Part shown: piece by piece, positions 61,993-64,000 of the stretch
Layout of the letters: every line of letters starts with the position of its first letter
Position numbering within the stretch: the first letter of the stretch is position 1
NCBI GenBank assembly: GCA_036128855.1
Contig: JAYYPW010000008.1
Span: forward strand, 124,001-188,000
From: JAYYPW01 sp036128855
GTDB lineage: Bacteria > Pseudomonadota > Gammaproteobacteria > Comchoanobacterales > Comchoanobacteraceae
DNA length: 64,000 nucleotides
Reading direction: 5' to 3'
Notes under the pieces: generated by a model
What the model was told of the DNA's origin: nothing
Database searches by the model: none
The model's input: the letters and a program-made list of their open reading frames with translations, nothing else
Made by a program: the position numbers and the translations under genes

Positions 61993-64000
61993 ATGCTAGA
62001 TCAATATCAATCATTCGAAAATAAATTAGCCTACCTGCAAAAAGATCATATACGTCAGGTTAAGACCGCTTTAGTTTTTGCTACAGATGCACACACTGGG
62101 CAGCTAAGAAAAAGTGGGCTGCCATATATTACGCACCCAATAGCAGTCGCTGAGATCTTGGCGACATTAAAAATGGATGTAAAGTGTATCATGGCAGGAA
62201 TACTGCATGATGTACTCGAAGATACTCCTTTTAAATATAGTGATATCGAAAAGCGCTTTGATAAAGAGATCGCAGACTTAGTGAATGGAGTGACTAAAAT
62301 TAAAAAAATACCCACTAAAAGTAGAAAAGAGCATCAGGCAGAGAGCTTTAGAAAGATGTTGATGGCAATTTGTAAAGATATTAGGGTGTTGATCATAAAA
62401 TTGGCCGATAGATTACATAATATGCGGACCTTGGATGTATTGGAAGGTCGGCGTAAAGCACGTATTGCCAGTGAAACTTTAGATATTTATGCGCCACTTG
62501 CTAAGCGTTTAGGTATTAATTTCATAGCGATTGAGTTGGAGCAGCTAGGTTTTGCCAACATGTATCCCTTACGTTACCGGGTGCTCAATAATGCGGTAGA
62601 GGCTCTACAGGGTGAACGCCGGAGCTTAATTGCTTCTTTGACAGAGAGAATTGAAGCGGAGTTGAATAAAAATAATGTTTCTTATGAATATGTGAAAGGA
62701 AGAAAAAAGCATGTCTACAGCATTTTCAGGAAAATGCGTGATAATGGACTGCCTTTTGCAGAGATATGTGATGTTTTTGCTATTAGGGTTTGTGTGACCG
62801 ATAGAATAGAGTGCTATCGTACTTTAGGGATAGTGCATACTTTGTATAAGCCTGTTCCAAATTCCTTCAAAGATTATATCGCTTTACCCAAAGCAAATGG
62901 CTACCAGTCGTTGCATACGATTCTTTTTGGGCCAGGAGGTGTTAACATTGAAATACAAGTGCGTACACAAGAAATGGATAAAATGGCCAATACTGGTGTT
63001 GCTGCACATTGTTTATATAAATCAAGAGATAAAAAGTTTTCTGAGGGGCACTTACAAGCACAGCAGTGGCTTAATCGCCTGATGGCGATGCAAAAGCAAA
63101 GTGGCAGTTCTTTAGAGTTTATAGAGCATGTGAAAATTGATCTTTGCCCAGAAGAGGTGTATGTGTTTACACCATTGGGAGATATCATTGAGCTTCCTGC
63201 AGGCGCTTGTGTGATCGATTATGCGTATTCGATTCACACACGACTAGGGCATAGGTGTGTATCTGCGAAGATAAATCAAAAAATATGCTCCTTATCAACA
63301 GTATTGGAAAGTGGGCAAACTGTACAAGTTATAACCCGTCCAGATGCTACGCCGCATCAATCGTGGTTGGATTTTGTGGTGTCAGGAAAAGCAAAAGCTT
63401 CAATACGCTTTTATTTTAAAATGCAGCACAGAGGAGACTTACTTAAACTTGGGACGCGCATGGTAGCAAAGCTGTGTCAGATTGAGCTAGATCCAGTAAA
63501 TATGCCAAAAGGTGTGTTACAGCGGGTTAGGCAGTATTTTAAATTTAAGCACAGCAATGAGATTTTTGAGTCAGTTGCGCTTGGTAATCTACCTGCTATG
63601 GCAGTCGCAAAAAAAATAACAGCAGAACTCAAAGAGGCCCATATTGAGTTAGATACGTTGGCGGATAGTGGGCGGGATCCGTTAGTTATCACGGGTCATG
63701 AGCACTTGGCAATCAATTATGCTACGTGTTGCAACCCGATTCCAGGTGATCCTATTACAGGGTTGTTGATAGTTGGTAAAGGGGTTTACGTGCATCATAA
63801 AAAATGTCAAGAGCCAAGTGCCAAAGAGTGTCAGGACGCAGAGCGAATGAAAGTTGAGTGGGCTAAGAATTTAACACAGTTCTTTCAGGTTGCTCTAGAA
63901 GTTCATGTGGTAAACCAGAGAGGGACTCTAGCGGCAGTGGCAATGTCAGTAGCTCAGGATAACGCGGACATATGCGATATAGCACTCTGTACTCTAGACA
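61993..64000 (+). CDS. spoT: bifunctional (p)ppGpp synthase/hydrolase SpoT, 3' end outside the window
   Basis: Stringent-response enzyme of the RelA/SpoT family. It runs 669 codons from ATG 61993 (GAGG upstream) to the window edge without a stop, so the C-terminus is cut off. It has an HD-type hydrolase domain (THPIAVAEIL, then LHDVLEDT around 71-78), a synthetase domain with GRKKHVYSIFRKM and the FKDYIALPKANGYQSLHT block, a TGS domain (YVFTPLGDIIELPAGA) and the zinc-finger-like CCNPIPGDPI; the ACT domain is only begun. Both enzyme domains appear intact, so hydrolysis and synthesis are both expected. Confidence 0.96.
   Translation, partial: MLDQYQSFENKLAYLQKDHIRQVKTALVFATDAHTGQLRKSGLPYITHPIAVAEILATLKMDVKCIMAGILHDVLEDTPFKYSDIEKRFDKEIADLVNGVTKIKKIPTKSRKEHQAESFRKMLMAICKDIRVLIIKLADRLHNMRTLDVLEGRRKARIASETLDIYAPLAKRLGINFIAIELEQLGFANMYPLRYRVLNNAVEALQGERRSLIASLTERIEAELNKNNVSYEYVKGRKKHVYSIFRKMRDNGLPFAEICDVFAIRVCVTDRIECYRTLGIVHTLYKPVPNSFKDYIALPKANGYQSLHTILFGPGGVNIEIQVRTQEMDKMANTGVAAHCLYKSRDKKFSEGHLQAQQWLNRLMAMQKQSGSSLEFIEHVKIDLCPEEVYVFTPLGDIIELPAGACVIDYAYSIHTRLGHRCVSAKINQKICSLSTVLESGQTVQVITRPDATPHQSWLDFVVSGKAKASIRFYFKMQHRGDLLKLGTRMVAKLCQIELDPVNMPKGVLQRVRQYFKFKHSNEIFESVALGNLPAMAVAKKITAELKEAHIELDTLADSGRDPLVITGHEHLAINYATCCNPIPGDPITGLLIVGKGVYVHHKKCQEPSAKECQDAERMKVEWAKNLTQFFQVALEVHVVNQRGTLAAVAMSVAQDNADICDIALCTLD

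Noticed and set aside
1..64000. CRISPR arrays, insertion sequences, prophage or toxin-antitoxin modules
   Set aside because: I looked for regularly spaced repeats, transposase motifs and short paired genes and found none that meet the evidence needed.

Overview
The window is chromosomal DNA of a low-GC gammaproteobacterium. Three kinds of evidence support this. First, the gene orders are gammaproteobacterial: pepP-ubiH-ubiI, 6S RNA next to the ygfA-type cyclo-ligase, rpsB-tsf-pyrH-frr-uppS-cdsA-bamA-skp-lpxD-fabZ-lpxA with rnhB-dnaE nearby, and gmk-rpoZ-spoT. Second, it carries lipid A and outer-membrane biogenesis genes. Third, individual proteins are close to E. coli in sequence (the AcnA Fe-S cysteines even fall at the same residue numbers). 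I cannot name a genus. The mix of a compact housekeeping genome, several secreted or effector-like proteins and one giant surface protein suggests a host-associated lineage, perhaps related to Legionellales; that is inference.

Layout. 1-7.0 kb: ftsH-glmM, then pepP-ubiH-ubiI (ubiquinone hydroxylases). 7.1-12.4 kb: two LpxL/HtrB-like acyltransferase paralogues flank an accessory segment with a class D beta-lactamase, an HI0933-type flavoprotein, a YciI protein and a broken GNAT gene. Part of this segment is richer in GC than its surroundings. 12.6-21.1 kb: an SbmA/YddA-like ABC exporter coupled to dapB, a Nudix hydrolase, a short LuxR-type regulator, 6S RNA plus ygfA, a class 3 lipase, dut, an L,D-transpeptidase and wrbA. 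21.1-32.2 kb: the translation and envelope cluster rpsB to lpxA. dxr and rseP are absent from their usual places, and a DoxX-like gene sits between uppS and cdsA. 32.4-36.9 kb: a minus-strand operon HAD-lpxB-nfeD-slipin-DUF2177, so lpxB has been moved and inverted relative to lpxA. 37.0-43.6 kb: one 2192-residue protein with an inverse-autotransporter-like beta-barrel at its N-terminus and a very long beta-rich passenger, overlapping rnhB. 43.6-47.7 kb: rnhB and dnaE. 48.0-50.5 kb: an 833-residue unknown protein with an internal duplication, a nuclear-localisation-like basic cluster and a disordered acidic tail. 50.5-64.0 kb: ung, a small secreted protein, an M17 aminopeptidase, tRNA-Arg(UCG), ferredoxin, ssb, acnA, waaA, tolQ-tolR, rph, gmk, rpoZ and a spoT gene cut by the window end.

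The most unusual items are the giant surface protein (36990-43568), the effector-like 833-residue protein (48002-50503), the lysine-rich tail on ribosomal protein S2, and the rearranged dxr/rseP/lpxB neighbourhood. There is no CRISPR array, no recognisable insertion sequence, no rRNA and no phage module in this window.
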